This document shows, one piece after another, positions 34,451 through 47,233 of a stretch of 64,000 nt of DNA (position 1 is its first letter; each line of letters begins with the position of its first letter). Source of the stretch: Ashinkailepas kermadecensis (Eukaryota; Arthropoda; Thecostraca; Neolepadidae); NCBI GenBank assembly GCA_034440615.1, contig JAOTOM010004003.1:145683-209682 (forward strand), in the 5' to 3' direction. The notes under the pieces are model-generated. The model searched no databases, was not told the origin of the DNA, and saw only the letters and a program-made list of their open reading frames with translations. The position numbers and the translations under genes are program-made.

Positions 34451-35931
34451 GCGGGCCTGGAGCGGCCCGCGTCGGCCCCAAATGGCTGCGCGCTGGCACG
34501 GTGGCGTGAGGTGGGCCGACTGATCCACTCGCGTGTCCACCGTCGGGGATGTGGTCAAATATACCCGGTAGGCTGCTGTGGCCAAGCCGACCCGCCGGCT
34601 CAATTCCGACGCTTATTAGTGCCGGCCGGAGCCTGGCGGCCCGATGTATGGTCGATGACGATCGATCTCTGCCTGGACGCTCGTGACACCGAGCTCCCCC
34701 GGCTCGGCCCAGGCGTCCGGTCCCGTGACTTCTGGGCCGCCGATTTGTTCCCACAGCCTAGCCCCGCCGCCTCGTCCGGTGACTCTCAGCTCGTCGTTTC
34801 GGCGTCGGCGTGACGTATGTATTGTATGTTGCATTGTAATGCATTGCATTCCATATCGATGTGGAGTCCAAAACGATATTTTGTTTTGTCATACCTTAAG
34901 TGGTAAAATCTGTACATGTGCGCACCTCCAATACGTGCCAATGTGTGGTGACTAGCGACCTTCAATACGGACACATTCGATAACCAGTTTTCACGGGCTA
35001 TATTCCTTGACTTGCAACGAAATTCCACTTCAACAAACTGCCACCATCAGCTGTCAGGTGTCTTCCACCGTCAGCCGTCAGGCGTCGGGTTTACAGTCAG
35101 GTGTCTGGTTTGCCGTCAGATGTCTTCCACCGTCAGCCGTCAGGCGTCGGGTTTGCAGGACGGCTCTCGGCGGTCAATTACATTTGTTTCTGATTTTACC
35201 TCGTGTGTACGGACATTTGCTCTGCGAATTTTTGTATCCCACTCGACAACTTGTAGAACGAGCGTTTTATACATAGGTGCCTGGGAAGCGAGCGTTATAT
35301 ACACGAATGTCTGTGAAACGAGCAGTTATTGCTCCAGCAATATGCGATGCGAGTGGTGCTATGCACTAGAATGAACAAACACCCCTCCCTACCGCCTACC
35401 GAGGGGTAGGCGCCCCTCCCAGCGACCCGCGACCCGCGACATTTCAGTTTGGATGGCAGCAGCCCATTTTCAGCGCATCCAGCCTGTGTAGCACACGGGC
35501 AACGTTACAGTTGCCTGCAGCTGCTGAAGTAGTTGGTGGCAAAGAAGAGTAGCTAGCTGCTCCCATACATCTTTCTAGAATCTCGTACTAACCGTGCGTG
35601 GTTGATATCGCAGTTAAGCAAATCAGCTTCAGAATTATTTTGTTCCCACACATAGAAATAAGCTGTACTCCCCTGCTGCTCACTACGCTTGTCGCCCTAT
35701 CCAGCATAAATGGCTACTTTACACTGAGTCCGGATGATATAGAACGTGTGTGGCTGTCTGTGGATGGGGGGGGGGCGCACTTACAGCTGTCCAAGTCGGG
35801 CCGGTTTGTTCGGCAGCCATTGCGCCATCTGTGAGTGGCCTCCGGGCGGATTATTGCACTAGTCTCCGGTGAGTTGGGTCTTCATTAGTGGGCGAAGAGG
35901 AGGCACTCTGTGCGTGTCGCCGATGAGCTGT
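34451..35931. other. Anonymous spacer with one tandem duplication
   Basis: At about 35044-35158 a diverged repeat of GTCTTCCACCGTCAGCCGTC occurs twice. A GCCTACC/GGTAGGC hairpin lies at 35393-35410. No gene is recognised. Confidence 0.5.
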
Positions 35932-37174
35932 GTTGGCCGCTCCACCTGGTGTGGGTGGTTAAGGAATTGGCCGCTCCGTCTGGTTTGGATGGTTCAGGAG
36001 TTGGCCGCCTGGTGCTCCGCCTGGTGTGGGTGGTTCAGGAGTTGGCCGCTCCGCCTGGTGTGGATGGTTCAGGAGTTGGCCGCTCCGCCTGGTGTGGATG
36101 GTTCAGGAGTTGGCCGCTCCGCCTGGTGTGGATGGTTCAGGAGTTGGCCGCTCCGTCTGGTTTGGATGGTTCAGGAGTTGGCCGCCTGGTGCTCCGCCTG
36201 GTGTGGGTGGTTCAGGAGTTGGCCGCTCCGCCTGGTGTGGGTGGTTCAGGAGTTGGCCGCTCCACCTGGTGTGGGTGGTTCAGGAGTTGGCCGCTCCACC
36301 TGGTGTGGGTGGTTCAGGAGTTGGCCGCTCCACCTGGTGTGGATGGTTCAGGAGTTTGCCGCTCCACCTGGTGTGGGTGGTTCAGGAGTTGGCCGCCTGG
36401 TGCTCCGCCTGGTGTGGGTGGTTCAGGAGTTGGCCGCTCCGCCTGGTGTGGATGGTTCAGGAGTTGGCCGCTCCGTCTGGTTTGGATGGTTCAGGAGTTG
36501 GCCGCCTGGTGCTCCGCCTGGTGTGGGTGGTTCAGGAGTTGGCCGCTCCGCCTGGTGTGGATGGTTCAGGAGTTGGCCGCTCCGTCTGGTTTGGATGGTT
36601 CAGGAGTTGGCCGCTCCACCTGGTGTGGATGGTTCAGGAGTTTGCCGCTCCACCTGGTGTGGGTGGTTCAGGAGTTGGCCGCCTGGTGCTCCGCCTGGTG
36701 TGGGTGGTTCGGGAGTTGGCCGCTCCGCCTGGTGTGGATGGTTCAGGAGTTGGCCGCTCCGCCTGGTGTGGGTGGTTCAGGAGTTGGCCGCTCCGCCTGG
36801 TGTGGGTGGTTCGGGAGTTGGCCGCTCCGCCTGGTGTGGGTGGTTCAGGAGTTGGCCGCTCCGCCTGGTGTGGGTGGTTCGGGAGTTGGCCGCTCCGCCT
36901 GGTGTGGATGGTTCAGGAGTTGGCCGCTCTGTCTGGTGTGGATGGTTCAGGAGTTGGCCGCCTGGTGCTCCGCCTGGTGTGGGTGGTTCGGGAGTCAGCC
37001 GCTCCGCCTGGTGTGGGTGGTTCAGGAGTTGGCCGCTCCGTCTGGTGTGGGTGGTTCAGGAGTTGGCCGCTCCGTCTGGAGTGGGTAGTTCAGGAGTTGG
37101 CCGCCTGGTGCTCCGCCTGGTGTGGGTGGTTCGGGAGTTGGCCGCTCCGCCTGGTGTGGGTGGTTCAGGAGCAG
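35932..37174. repeat. 34/41-bp minisatellite
   Basis: About 36 units built on GTTGGCCGCTCC and CCTGGTGTGGGTGGTTCAGG. Most are 34 bp. Seven are 41 bp because GCCTGGTGCTCC replaces the short form. Other variants are GTCTGGTTTGGATGG and TTCGGGAG. Three overlapping plus frames of 392-460 residues are the same Trp/Gly/Val repeat seen in rotating register, which is an artefact of the 34-bp period. Confidence 0.97.
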
Positions 37175-39289
37175 CGCGCGCCGACCAGCCGCAGTTCGGG
37201 GAGACGGCGATAAAGAGGGCGTGCCAATTCTCGATGGATGAGGCGCAGTGAACGCCGAAGATCGACGCCCGAACGACTTTCTTGCCATCGAGTGTAGTCG
37301 CTGAGGAAATTGGAAGAAGTTTGACGGCACCGGCACGTGGTTATTGGAACGGAGAATTATCTGACTGACGCGATGGACAAAACAACAATCGGTACGGAGA
37401 TTCTGCATTTGATAGGGACCTCTCAAGTTGGCGCAGGGAGCTTCATCATTTACATCAGCAGCTTGTGACTTATTCTGGTGGTGACCCCTGTTACCGATGA
37501 AACACATTGCACATAACACCGCTGCAATAAAACACGAAATGCAGCACACGTCACAATTTGGGACGCCTAGCCTGGCTACCTTCATATCCCTTTCCTCAAC
37601 TTTAAACCCGGCAACTCCCCAGATAATAAGTTATCTTCCTCGGCCGAGAACCCCGAGATCTCTTCGACTGCGCGCCTCACGTCACGTTCGATAACATTAG
37701 CCAGATGATTGTGACAGTCCTGGTCACGTTGAGTGTGGCGTTGCCACCCAAGCCTACGAAACTCGATCTGCGTCGGGTGGCAATCGCAAGCCGCCGAGAC
37801 ATTCAGTTGCAGGCGCAGCTGGCCGCACGCGATGGTTCGTGGAAGCCCGGAGAAGCCCGAGGTCACCCTGGGGACCTGAGCGGCTGCTAAGCGTGCACGT
37901 GCAGTGTTCACGTGTGCGCCGCTCGGTCCAGGGTCGCTCCCACCCTGTCGGACAGTCCCACTGCTGCGCATCATCGCCGGGTCAAGGACCGGCACTAACC
38001 TGCCAGCCGAGCTTCGTCCAAGGTCGCCGAATGTCTAATCCCCGACAGAGCGCTTGGCGTGCGTGGTGAGGAAGAGCATGCGCCGTGCCGGGTCATCTGG
38101 TGCTGGAGGTCGGTCGCGGCGTGGCAGGGTCGGCAGGTGTTTCCGCGTGCTGAAGCCACAAACAACAATTCGGGATAAGGCCGGGCAAGGCTGGCGTTTC
38201 CGAGACGGCCGTGACGTGCGGTTGCACGGTGTGTTGAAAACAGCTCGGCCACGTCTGCTGTGAGGTCCAGGCGGTGAAGACTGCACTGGCTGGCCGGTCA
38301 TTGGCAGGGTGTTCAGTGCTCACTGATTGTAGCGTTCGCATAAAACGGTACCTGATGTTTGGGATGTGGATACGGTGATTACGTTCGGGGTGGTAGGGGT
38401 AGAATAGTGGTAGGGTTGGTTCCGGAGGGTTAACTGAGCGACCACGGAGCGGGTGCCGATCGTTCGGGATTCCTTCTCTGATTAGCTGGACGCCCCGGGC
38501 GGGCTGTTTGTCCACAGAGGGACGGCTGGCGGGCAGGGTGAAGCGAGGAATTTGAAGGATGGGAAGTGCGACGGCAAGACTCCCAACCACGGAAACGTTC
38601 CCGTTTGAGAAGTTTGATTCCAGGCAACTTTTTGATCGGAGCGGGAAGCGAGCGTGGAGCACAAGTGAACGGATGCAAGGTGGATATTAAAGACCGGTGT
38701 TTCTTTCGGTCAGCGAGGATGACAAGTCATAAGTCGCCGAAATTAATCAATGGATTGTGAAAGTGGAAGCAAAACCACATCGGTAGGTATGAGCCGAGAT
38801 ATGAGAAGATAAGAGAAGATAGATCAGAGAAGTTGAACGGACTGTGAGATATGTACCTACTACCTACCTACCTACCTACCTCGTAGATACAGGCCCCGGT
38901 AGGTACATTGTCACCTGGAAAGACTCCTGCGTGCTCATATTTCAACATGGCACCTTCTAATATTGGAATTATTGGCAAGTATGACTGAGTTAACAATGAA
39001 AAATGGTTCAGGCCAAGGCTTCCGTGCGTTGCCAAAATAGATGACATTTGATGGATGTGAAAACAAATTATAGGATATAATTAACCTAAACTAGGAGGCT
39101 GTGGCTCAAGACATGTTGCTAAGAAGCTGAACGCATACCAAAGCATCAATACCCTAAATTTAGGTCCTGAAATTATGATTCTTGCTGTTTATATTCAATG
39201 GAAAATCACTTGCTTTTCTTGACACTCATGACACCGAATCGCCCTCATATTCATCGCTGTGGATAGGCCGTGGACAATTAAGATGCATG
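37175..39289. other. Anonymous spacer
   Basis: Unique 2.1 kb. An (ACCT)n tract lies at about 38859-38881. Open frames on both strands at 37500-38680 have no recognised domain. Confidence 0.5.
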
Positions 39290-39291
39290 TA

Positions 39292-39387
39292 CATAGCATT
39301 CTGTGACTTTCACACGCGGATACCTTACCCTCGACGCTTCATAGCATTCTGTGACTTTCACACGCGGATACCTTACCCTCGACGCTT
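39292..39387. repeat. Exact 48-bp tandem duplication
   Basis: Two identical 48-bp copies begin CATAGCATTCTGTGACTTTC. Their identity implies a recent duplication. Confidence 0.95.
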
Positions 39388-39987
39388 CGCGATTGACGGA
39401 AAGTAGCGAAGCGATCGCAAGCTTTACCTGCGCGCTGACATGCTATTTCATCCATGCGGGTGTTGTTTAGGTCCCAATTTACGCTGCATGGCGATGCTGA
39501 CGACGTTAGCATTCCTGGGCGCTGCATGACTACTTCAGTCGATGCGCCCCTAAACTCCAATAAACGAACAAACAAATGTTGACATTCCAAACGTGAGCCA
39601 GTTGTGGAGTTCAGAGAAGTTGAATCACGCTATTCGCCAAGACAGGAACCAGGGGCAATTACCACCGAGTGTTGATGTCTGAACGCAGGCTAAATTGAAT
39701 CTGTCTGAATCACTGCTGTCTTTGGTATTCCTGTCACTGTCAAGTGTGCCCCAAAATGTCTAATGGATTCTGAGTGGTCGTCAGGGCGAACGTCGGCAGG
39801 AGTAGGACTAAGCCCTCCTCATGGGACTTCTATGTTTGTATACCACTGGCATTCACACCCGGGGCTGGACATCGCTGACCGTTTGGATGCCAGCTTGTTC
39901 TAGTGAAGCTTTCACTAATAGCATCAGAACTAACTAAAATAGTCTGATGTTTTGCTTAGATACACAATTATCCCACGCACCACCATG

Positions 39988-40085
<98 letters not shown>

Positions 40086-41505
40086 GTAATCTTCCAAATG
40101 TAATTCAGTGTTAGTCAGAAGCGAATATTGGTGCTGATGATTTATGTAAAATATATGTTCCTGCTTGTGCCTTTGTAACAGCTGCTACGACAAAAGGACA
40201 AAAACTGAACATTGGTGCCATTTGATGTTACTCATGTTTCTAAGTATCGGTTCCCTGCTTGCCTGCTTTAGATTCAATGCTTAGATCGTCGCAGGTTACT
40301 GATCGCCCGGAACATTAGGCTTGGGGTATTCATCGGAACATTAGGCTTGAAGGTATCTATCGGAACATTAGGCTTGGATGTATCCATCGTTTTCACGTCT
40401 TCGCTATATAGTTGCTTATTTAAAGTTCCCTATTTGTCGAAGACAGCATGGTGACGACGAATATGTTAAGAAATCTGCATCAGTCTTGCATCGGTTCAGT
40501 GCCGATAGGATGTGGTAGTACGAAAGAATTGCGGTAGAAATTGGAAAAGGAAAAACATGCAGGATGGATGTTTTGCGTCTGGATGGGCCTGCAAATTTAT
40601 CTTCTACTTATGTCTGCATTGCCTAATGCAGATATCCGATGTGCGGGATAATTTGAAAGTGTGTCGGTGTCACATTTACCTCCCCTGAAGGTTCAGTCGG
40701 CCCGATCGTTTCATCTTCCAGCCAGAAGACGCCGACTCCGAGCCTCACTAGCTGGTTTATATTTCGACCTCTCCCGACCGCTGGTCTAGGAATTTGAGAC
40801 ATGACTGTATCGTTTTAGTAACTCTGCGCTCTGCCCAGTAATATAGGTATGCATGGTTTTCACCTTGTCGATCGTAAGCTAATGTAAGCGATTAAGCTAC
40901 TGATTAAGCTACTAATTACTGACTGATTACTGATTAAACTATTGATTAAAAGCGCAAGCCGTAGATGATGGAATGACAGGTTTTTCTGATTGACCCTGAT
41001 TTTGAATGCTGTCTATCCATGATGTTTCCCATGGCATGTCAAGAGCTGACATAAGTATTTTCTGAAGCTTAATGGGTAATCACAAAGCTGGGAGAATAGT
41101 CCTTCGAAACACGATGAGGTTGCATCCTCTTCTCCATCATGTGTGCTTCATGGCACACATGGCCATGGCATATTTGCATGAACTTAGCTTGCAACAGAGT
41201 CTAGTCATCGAATCAAGTTCACACTTGTCTAGAAGATAAATGCGATCAGTTTGCGCTCCGTTAGATGACGTGGCAGATTAATACCATTCTGGAGGTCTAT
41301 CCTGAATTTGTTGAACCGGGAGCTTTAAGGCAAATTACACCAATAAGCACAGAAACTCGCGCAATCACTTAGCACCCTGATTAGTGCGACGTCGAAACCT
41401 CTACCGGTGGCTTTCAGCTGACAACTGCTGGAGAAAAACTGTCCAACGATTGAAAGCCCCTTCCGGCAATCTGTCTTCAGCATATCAGTAATTTAGTGAA
41501 TTGGT
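39388..41505. other. Anonymous AT-leaning spacer
   Basis: Holds a long (AT)n tract at about 39990-40078, a three-copy 27-bp repeat with CGGAACATTAGGCTTG at 40310-40391, and an A-rich tail (AATAAACGAACAAACAAA) at about 39560-39577 that looks like a retroposon end. No gene recognised. Confidence 0.5.
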
Positions 41506-41671
41506 CTGTCCGGTCTGCCGGCCTCTCAGCGTATGTCGGCAGCCCGTGATCGGTAGGCCGGCCGGCTTGTGTGGCGGCTGGCCGCCGTCTGTCCGGTCTG
41601 CCGGCCTCTCAACATGTGTCGGCAGCCCGTGATCGGTAGGCGGGCCGGCTTGTGTGGCGGCTGGTCGCCGG
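41506..41671. repeat. 83-bp tandem duplication
   Basis: Two close copies contain TCTGTCCGGTCTGCCGGCC and GTCGGCAGCCCGTGATCGG; several point differences separate them. Confidence 0.92.
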
Positions 41672-42030
41672 TTGGTGGGTTGGCGACAGGATGCGTGCAG
41701 AGTGGACGGCTGATCTTGGGTCAGTACGCGACCTCGTTAGTGTGTGGTGTGGCTGCAGCTGGATTGTGCCGCCGCCGTTGCCAGCTGAAGAATCGCATGC
41801 GACGTCAACACGCCACCTTATTGACGCGCCGTCCCCATACCTCCGCTAATTACAAGCCACTCACTCCGTCCGCTCCGAGTTATTAACTAGCGCCACTCTG
41901 GCATTTGACTGTGTGCCAGCCACTCTTCACTGGCCACATGTGACTCTGACACATTACTCAGGCCAGTGTGCTGACGCTCATCCTGACACCGACCCCTACT
42001 CGGGCCATGATCTGGCTTCTGGCCCTGACC

Positions 42031-42165
42031 GCGATCCCGACCCCGACCCCGACCCTGACCCTGACCTTGACCTTGACCTTGACCCTGACCTTGACCCTGA
42101 CCTTGACCCTGACCCTGACCCTGACCCTGACCCTGACCCTGACCCTGACCCTGACCCTGACCATA
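42031..42165. repeat. GACCCT hexanucleotide array
   Basis: Units of GACCCT with some GACCTT variants in the middle. Frames read Asp-Pro, Leu-Thr or, on the minus strand, Arg-Val repeats; all are compositional. Confidence 0.96.
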
Positions 42166-42248
42166 CCATCAAACGGACTTCGTGTCTAGCTTTCACCCAT
42201 TGGGTCATTCCTGACGGCCGATTGCCGCGCCATGCGACTCATTTTTGC

Positions 42249-43197
42249 CTTGTCACCTGACACCTTGTCACCTGACACCTTGTCACCTGACACCTTGTCA
42301 CCTGACACCTTGTCACCTGACACCTTGTCACCTGACACCTTGTCACCTGACACCTTGTCACCCGACACCTTGTCACCTGACACCTTGTCACCTGACACCT
42401 TGTCACCCGACACCTTGTCACCCTGACACCTTGTCACCTGACACCTTGTCACCTGACACCTTGTCACCTGACACCTTGTCACCTGACACCTTGTCACCTG
42501 ACACCTTGTCACCTGACACCTTGTCACCTGACACCTTGTCACCTGACACCTTGTCACCTGACACCTTGTCACCTGACACCTTGTCACCTGACACCTTGTC
42601 ACCTGACACCTTGTCACCTGACACCTTGTCACCTGACACCTTGTCACCTGACACCTTGTCACCTGACACCTTGTCACCTGACACCTTGTCACCTGACACC
42701 TTGTCACCTGACACCTTGTCACCTGACACCTTGTCACCTGACACCTTGTCACCTGACACCTTGTCACCTGACACCTTGTCACCTGACACCTTGTCACCTG
42801 ACACCTTGTCACCTGACACCTTGTCACCTGACACCTTGTCACCTGACACCTTGTCACCTGACACCTTGTCACCTGACACCTTGTCACCTGACACCTTGTC
42901 ACCTGACACCTTGTCACCTGACACCTTGTCACCTGACACCTTGTCACCCGACACCTTGTCACCCGACACCTTGTCACCCGACACCTTGTCACCTGACACC
43001 TTGTCACCCGACACCTTGTCACCCGACACCTTGTCACCTGACACCTTGTCACCTGACACCTTGTCACCTGACACCTTGTCACCTGACACCTTGTCACCCG
43101 ACACCTTGTCACCCGACACCTTGTCACCCGACACCTTGTCACCCGACACCTTGTCACCTGACACCTTGTCACCTGACACCTTGTCACCTGACACCTT
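42249..43197. repeat. 15-bp minisatellite, about 63 copies
   Basis: Very homogeneous units of ACACCTTGTCACCTG. The main variant is CCCGAC for CCTGAC, seen in clusters at 42360-42420 and 42950-43150. One extra C at about 42421 shifts the register once. The unit has no stop in any of the six frames and is five codons long, so both strands stay open throughout. Each standard unit contains CACCTG, an E-box variant. High homogeneity implies recent expansion. Confidence 0.98.
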
Positions 43198-43563
43198 GAG
43201 CCTGCCGCTCGACTCCAGACCGCTATGAACTCACGATTGATTGCTCATGACTCCTGATTCGGACGCCCTACTTTCGAGCTCATTTTTTTCCTGCTTCCCA
43301 GCCCAAATCTCTGATCCTCGACTCAGTAGCATGGATTTCACTACGGGAAATTGTGGTGGTGGGTGAGTTATGGAGTCACTCTCGAATTCTACGTCCAAGA
43401 ACGGTATATTTTGCTTAAGCAAAGCATAGCTCTATTGGTACATACTCGTCCCCCCCCCCGATACCCGTATGATAACTTATAGCCACTCGGAGGTATGCCA
43501 CCCTGGGGTACGCTGGTGTTCGGTGCCCACGAGTGCCACATGGGCCGGCACCGGCGCGTGCCG

Positions 43564-44095
43564 TGTCTGGTTACGTCCGAACGTGCCGTCCTGCCGGCGA
43601 CAGGAGCTCGTCCTGTCCTGTCTGTCTGTCTGGTCTGTCTGTCTGTATGGTTTCCGTCCTGTCTGGTTACGTCCGAACGTGCCGTCCTGCCGGCGACAGG
43701 AGCTCGTCCTATCCTGTCTGTCTGTCTGGTCTGTCTGTCTGTATGGTCTCCGTCCTGTCTGGTTACGTCCGAACGTGCCGTCCTGCCGGCGACAGGAGCT
43801 CGTCCTGTCCTGTCTGTCTGTCTGGTCTGTCTGTCTGTACGGTCTCCGTCCTGTCTGGTTACGTCCGAACGTGCCGTCCTGCCGGCGAGAGGAGCTCGGC
43901 CTGTCCTGTCTGTCGGTCTGGTCTGTCTGTCTGTATGGTCTCCGTCCTGTCTGGTTACGTCCGAACGTGCCGTCTTGCCGGCGACAGGAGCTCGTCCTGT
44001 CCTGTCTGTCTGTCTGGTCTGTCTGTCTGTACGGTCTCCGTCCTGTCTGGTTACGTCCGAACGTGCCGTTCTGCCGGCGACAGGAGCTCGGCGTG
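43564..44095. repeat. 96-bp minisatellite, 5.5 copies
   Basis: Units begin GTCTGGTTACGTCCGAACGT and contain a (CTGT)n-like stretch. Copies are nearly identical, with single-base variants such as GACAGG/GAGAGG. The unit is a multiple of three, so Cys/Ser/Val-rich plus frames and Arg/Thr/Asp-rich minus frames stay in register. Confidence 0.96.
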
Positions 44096-44194
44096 TCGGA
44101 TCTCGGGGGAGCTGGGCCGCGACCCCGGAAAATTGGCGCCGAGAGCACGCCGAGTACGGTCGGCGAGTCGGCCCGCCACCGGTGCTGTCTGTTC

Positions 44195-46616
44195 GGCGGC
44201 TTCTATGTCGTGTGCGGCCGTTCCTCTGTCGTGTGCGGCGGCTTCTCTGTCGCGTGTGGTCGCTCCTCTGTCGTGTGTGGCGGCTTCTCTGTCGCGTGTG
44301 GCGGCTCCTCTGTCGTATGCGGCGGCTTCTCTGTCGTGTACGGCGGCTCCTCTGTCGTGTGCGGCGGCTTCTGTCATGTGCGGCCGCTCCTCTGTCGTGT
44401 GCGGCGGCTTCTCTGTCGTGTGCGGCGGCTTCTCTGTCGTGTGCGGCCGCTCCTCTGTCACGTGTGGTCGCTCCTCTGTCGCGTGTGGTCGTTCCTCTGT
44501 CGTGTGTGGCGGCTTCTCTGTCACGTGTGGCCGCTCCTCTGTCGTGTGCAGCGGCTTCTCTGTCGTGTGCGGCGGCTTCTCTGTCGTGTGCGGCCGCTCC
44601 TCTGTCGCGTGTGGTCGCTCCTCTGTCGTGTGTGGCGGCTTCTCTGTCGCGTGTGGTCGCTCCTCTGTCGTGTGCGGCGGCTTCTCTGTCGTGTGCGGCC
44701 GCTCCCTGTCGTGTGTGGCGGCTTCTCTGTCGTGTGTGGCGGCTCCTCTGTCGCGTGTGGCGGCTCCTCTGTCGTGTGCGGCGGCTTCTCTGTCGCATGT
44801 GGCGGCTTCTCTGTCGCGTGTGGCGGCTCCTCTGTCGTTTGCGGCGGCTTCTCTGTCGTGTGCGGCCGCTCCTCTGTCGTGTGCGGCGGCTTCTCTGTCG
44901 TGTGCGGCGGCTCCTCTGTCGTGTGCAGCCGCTCCTCTGTCGTGTGCGGCGGCTTCTCTGTCGTGTGCGGCGGCTTCTCTGTCGTGTGCGGCGGCTCCTC
45001 TGTCGTGTGCAGCCGTCTCTGTCGTGTGCAGCCGCTCCTCTGTCGTGTGCGGCCGCTCCTCTGTCGTGTGCGGCGGCTTCTCTGTCGTGTGCGGCGGCTC
45101 CTCTGTCGTGTGCAGCCGCTCCTCTGTCGTGTGCGGCCGCTCCTCTGTCGTGTGCGGCGGCTTCTCTGTCGTGTGCGGCGGCTCCTCTGTCGTGTGCAGC
45201 CGCTCTCTGTCGTGTGCAGCCGCTCCTCTGTCGTGTGCGGCGGCTTCTCTGTCGTGTGCGGCGGCTCCTCTGTCGTGTGCAGCCGCTCCTCTGTCGTGTG
45301 CGGCGTCTCTGTCGTGTGCGGCGGCTTCTCTGTCGTGTGCGGCGGCTCCTCTGTCGTGTGCAGCCGCTCCTCTGTCGTGTGCGGCGGCTTCTCTGTCGTG
45401 TGCGGCGGCTCCTCTGTGTGTGCGGCCGCTCCTCTGTCGTGTGCAGCCGCTCATCTGTCGTGTGCGGCCGCTCCTCTGTCGTGTGCGGCGGCTTCTCTGT
45501 CGTGTGCGGCGGCTCCTCTGTCGTGTGCGGCGGCTCCTCTGTCGTGTGCGGCCGCTCCTCTGTCGTGTGCGGCGGCTTCTCTGTCGTGTGCGGCGGCTCC
45601 TCTGTCGTGTGCAGCCGCTCTCTGTCGTGTGCGGCGGCTTCTCTGTCGTGTGCGGCGGCTCCTCTGTCGTGTGCAGCCGCTCTCTGTCGTGTGCAGCCGC
45701 TCCTCTGTCGTGTGCGGCGGCTCTCTGTCGTGTGCAGCCGCTTCTGTCGTGTGCGGCGGCTCCTCTGTCGTGTGCGGCGGCTCCTCTGTCGTGTGCAGCC
45801 GCTCCTCTGTCGTGTGCAGCCGCTCCTCTGTCGTGTGCGGCGGCTCCTCTGTCGTGTGCAGCCGCTCCTCTGTCGTGTGCGGCGGCTCCTCTGTCGTGTG
45901 CGGCCGCTCCTCTGTCGTGTGCGGCGGCTCCTCTGTCGTGTGCGGCGGCTCCTCTGTCGTGTGCGGCGGCTCCTCTGTCGTGTGCAGCCGCTCCTCTGTC
46001 GTGTGCAGCCGCTCCTCTGTCGTGTGCGGCGGCTCCTCTGTCGTGTGCAGCCGCTCTCTGTCGTGTGCGGCGGCTCCTCTGTCGTGTGCAGCCGCTCCTC
46101 TGTCGTGTGCGGCGGCTTCTCTGTCGTGTGCGGCGGCTCCTCTGTCGTGTGCAGCCGCTCCTCTGTCGTGTGCAGCCGCTCCTCTGTCGTGTGCGGCCGC
46201 TCCTCTGTCGTGTGCGGCGGCTTCTCTGTCGTGTGCGGCGGCTCCTCTGTCGTGTGCAGCCGCTCCTCTGTCGTGTGCGGCGGCTTCTCTGTCGTGTGCG
46301 GCGGCTCCTCTGTCGTGTGCAGCCGCTCCTCTGTCGTGTGCGGCGGCTTCTCTGTCGTGTGCGGCGGCTCCTCTGTCGTGTGCAGCCGCTCCTCTGTCGT
46401 GTGCGGCGGCTCCTCTGTCGTGTGCGGCGGTCCTCTGTCGTGTGCGGCGGCTCCTCTGTCGTGTGCAGCCGCTCTCTGTGTCCTGTCGTGTGGCGGCTTC
46501 TCTGTCGTGTGCGGCGGCTTCTCTGTCGTGTGCGGCCGCTCCTCTGTCGTGTGCGGCGGCTTCTCTGTCGTGTGCGGCGGCTCCTCTGTCGTGTGCAGCC
46601 GCTCCTCTGTCGTGTG
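44195..46616. repeat. 21-bp minisatellite, about 115 copies
   Basis: Units follow CTCCTCTGTCGTGTGC plus GGCGG, GGCCG or AGCCG, with CTTC for CTCC in many. Early units (44240-44830) include GCGTGTGGT variants. Occasional losses of two or three bases shift the register. The plus strand has almost no A and the minus strand almost no T. That makes stop codons nearly impossible in all six frames and explains open frames of more than 1,000 residues on both strands. The frames interchange along the array, so no gene is called. Confidence 0.97.
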
Positions 46617-46882
46617 CGGTCGCGGTGGCCCGTCAGAGCGTGTGGTTGGTGGTCGTCTGGCCGGCATTTGTCCGTGCCAGTCGATGTTATGGAATAAAGG
46701 CGAAAAGATATTGTGTAATTGTTGAGATACCTACCCGTCACCCGCAAAGGGACCAAAGCCAGCTTGTGTAGTTTGATTGCTAGGATGGTGTTTAAACACG
46801 ACCTCAACTTGCTAGTATCGTCTACAGTTTTTGAAAATTCAGCAGTCAGCTCATGGTAGTAGGTACTAGTCCTGCCCTCCGG
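46617..46882. other. Anonymous spacer
   Basis: Short unique stretch with nothing recognised. Confidence 0.5.
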
Positions 46883-46990
46883 AACTGAACCCGGGCTCCC
46901 GGAATGCTATCAGCCGCGATACCACCGAGGTACGGGGGACGAACCCGGGCTCCGGAATACTATCAGCCGCGATACCACCGAGGTACGGGG
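46883..46990 (-). repeat. 53-bp tandem repeat with tRNA-like antisense sequence
   Basis: Two copies contain CCGGAATGCTATCAGCCGCG or its variant. On the minus strand each reads CTCGGTGGTATCGCGG followed by CCCGGGTTC, resembling the D arm and T arm of a tRNA with most of the anticodon arm missing. It could be remnants of a tRNA-derived SINE. A chance resemblance is possible. Confidence 0.45.
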
Positions 46991-47233
46991 ACGCACGGCA
47001 CGCGCCGTTCGTCCCCCAACTGCGGTGCTAAGTGTATCGTCAGCTGTCGATGCTGGGGAATGTCAATGCAAAACGACTTTGTTCGAACAAAGAGACTACT
47101 TCAGGGGAAATATTGTGATTAAAGTTGGTAAATATCAATATGAACAGACTAGATCTGGCTCTGAGCGGACAATTAGAACATGAAATGATGCATTACACTA
47201 TTCAGTCATAGGTCAACGTCCACACTTAACAAG

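Noticed and set aside
35869..37251. Plus-strand Trp/Gly-rich frames up to 460 residues
   Set aside because: A 34-bp unit without stops gives three interchangeable frames; no conserved protein family is recognised.
43469..46807. Open frames of about 900-1,100 residues on both strands
   Set aside because: They are produced by A-free/T-free 21-bp and in-register 96-bp repeats, overlap each other in every register and lack any domain, signal peptide or splice context.
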